A stretch of 5,209 nt of DNA from Arcobacter sp. (lineage in GTDB: Bacteria; Campylobacterota; Campylobacteria; Campylobacterales; Arcobacteraceae), in contig JADGEG010000140.1 in NCBI GenBank assembly GCA_016744485.1, positions 1 through 5,209 on the forward strand, read 5' to 3'. The translations under genes were made by a program, and so were the position numbers. Every line of letters starts with the position of its first letter. The stretch's first letter is position 1. Shown here in pieces: positions 5,202-5,209 of the stretch. The notes beneath the pieces are model-generated. The model ran no database searches. It was given only the letters and a program-made list of their open reading frames with translations, and was not told the DNA's origin.

Positions 5202-5209
5202 TTTCATTT

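Overview
The window is very AT-rich (G+C clearly below 30% by eye, A/T-dominated third codon positions). It carries an rnc-aroC pair typical of Campylobacterota. The low G+C, the protein sequences, and the mix of a LapB-like TPR protein, RNase III, chorismate synthase, a SixA-like phosphatase and a short malic enzyme point to an Arcobacter-type member (Arcobacteraceae). That placement is an inference, not a database result.

Layout. Four genes lie on the minus strand and read leftward from about 3416 to 1. They are a membrane-anchored TPR protein with a C-terminal zinc ribbon (LapB/YciM-like, GTG start), RNase III (rnc), chorismate synthase (aroC, overlapping rnc by 8 nt) and a SixA-like histidine phosphatase that runs off the left edge. 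A consensus extended -10 lies in the 41-bp gap before rnc, so rnc-aroC probably has its own promoter as well as any read-through from the TPR gene. A small perfect hairpin between aroC and the phosphatase gene may end or attenuate the rnc-aroC transcript. Two genes lie on the plus strand: a malic enzyme without a phosphotransacetylase domain, transcribed divergently from the TPR gene, and a 60-aa single-helix protein with a leader like those of Flp (type IVb) pilins. The small gene has its own strong RBS, a predicted extended -10 and a likely terminator.

Roles. The genes do not form one pathway. aroC makes chorismate for aromatic amino acids and folate/quinone precursors. RNase III processes rRNA and double-stranded RNA. 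The malic enzyme links malate to pyruvate. The LapB-like protein may act at the inner membrane, by analogy in envelope (LPS) homeostasis. The phosphatase may act on phosphohistidine proteins. The two least ordinary items are the Flp-pilin-like small protein at the right end and the divergent LapB-like protein next to rnc. No CRISPR array, insertion sequence, tRNA or rRNA was seen. Apart from the clear genes, the noncoding stretches are all below 150 bp and hold the promoters and hairpins listed.
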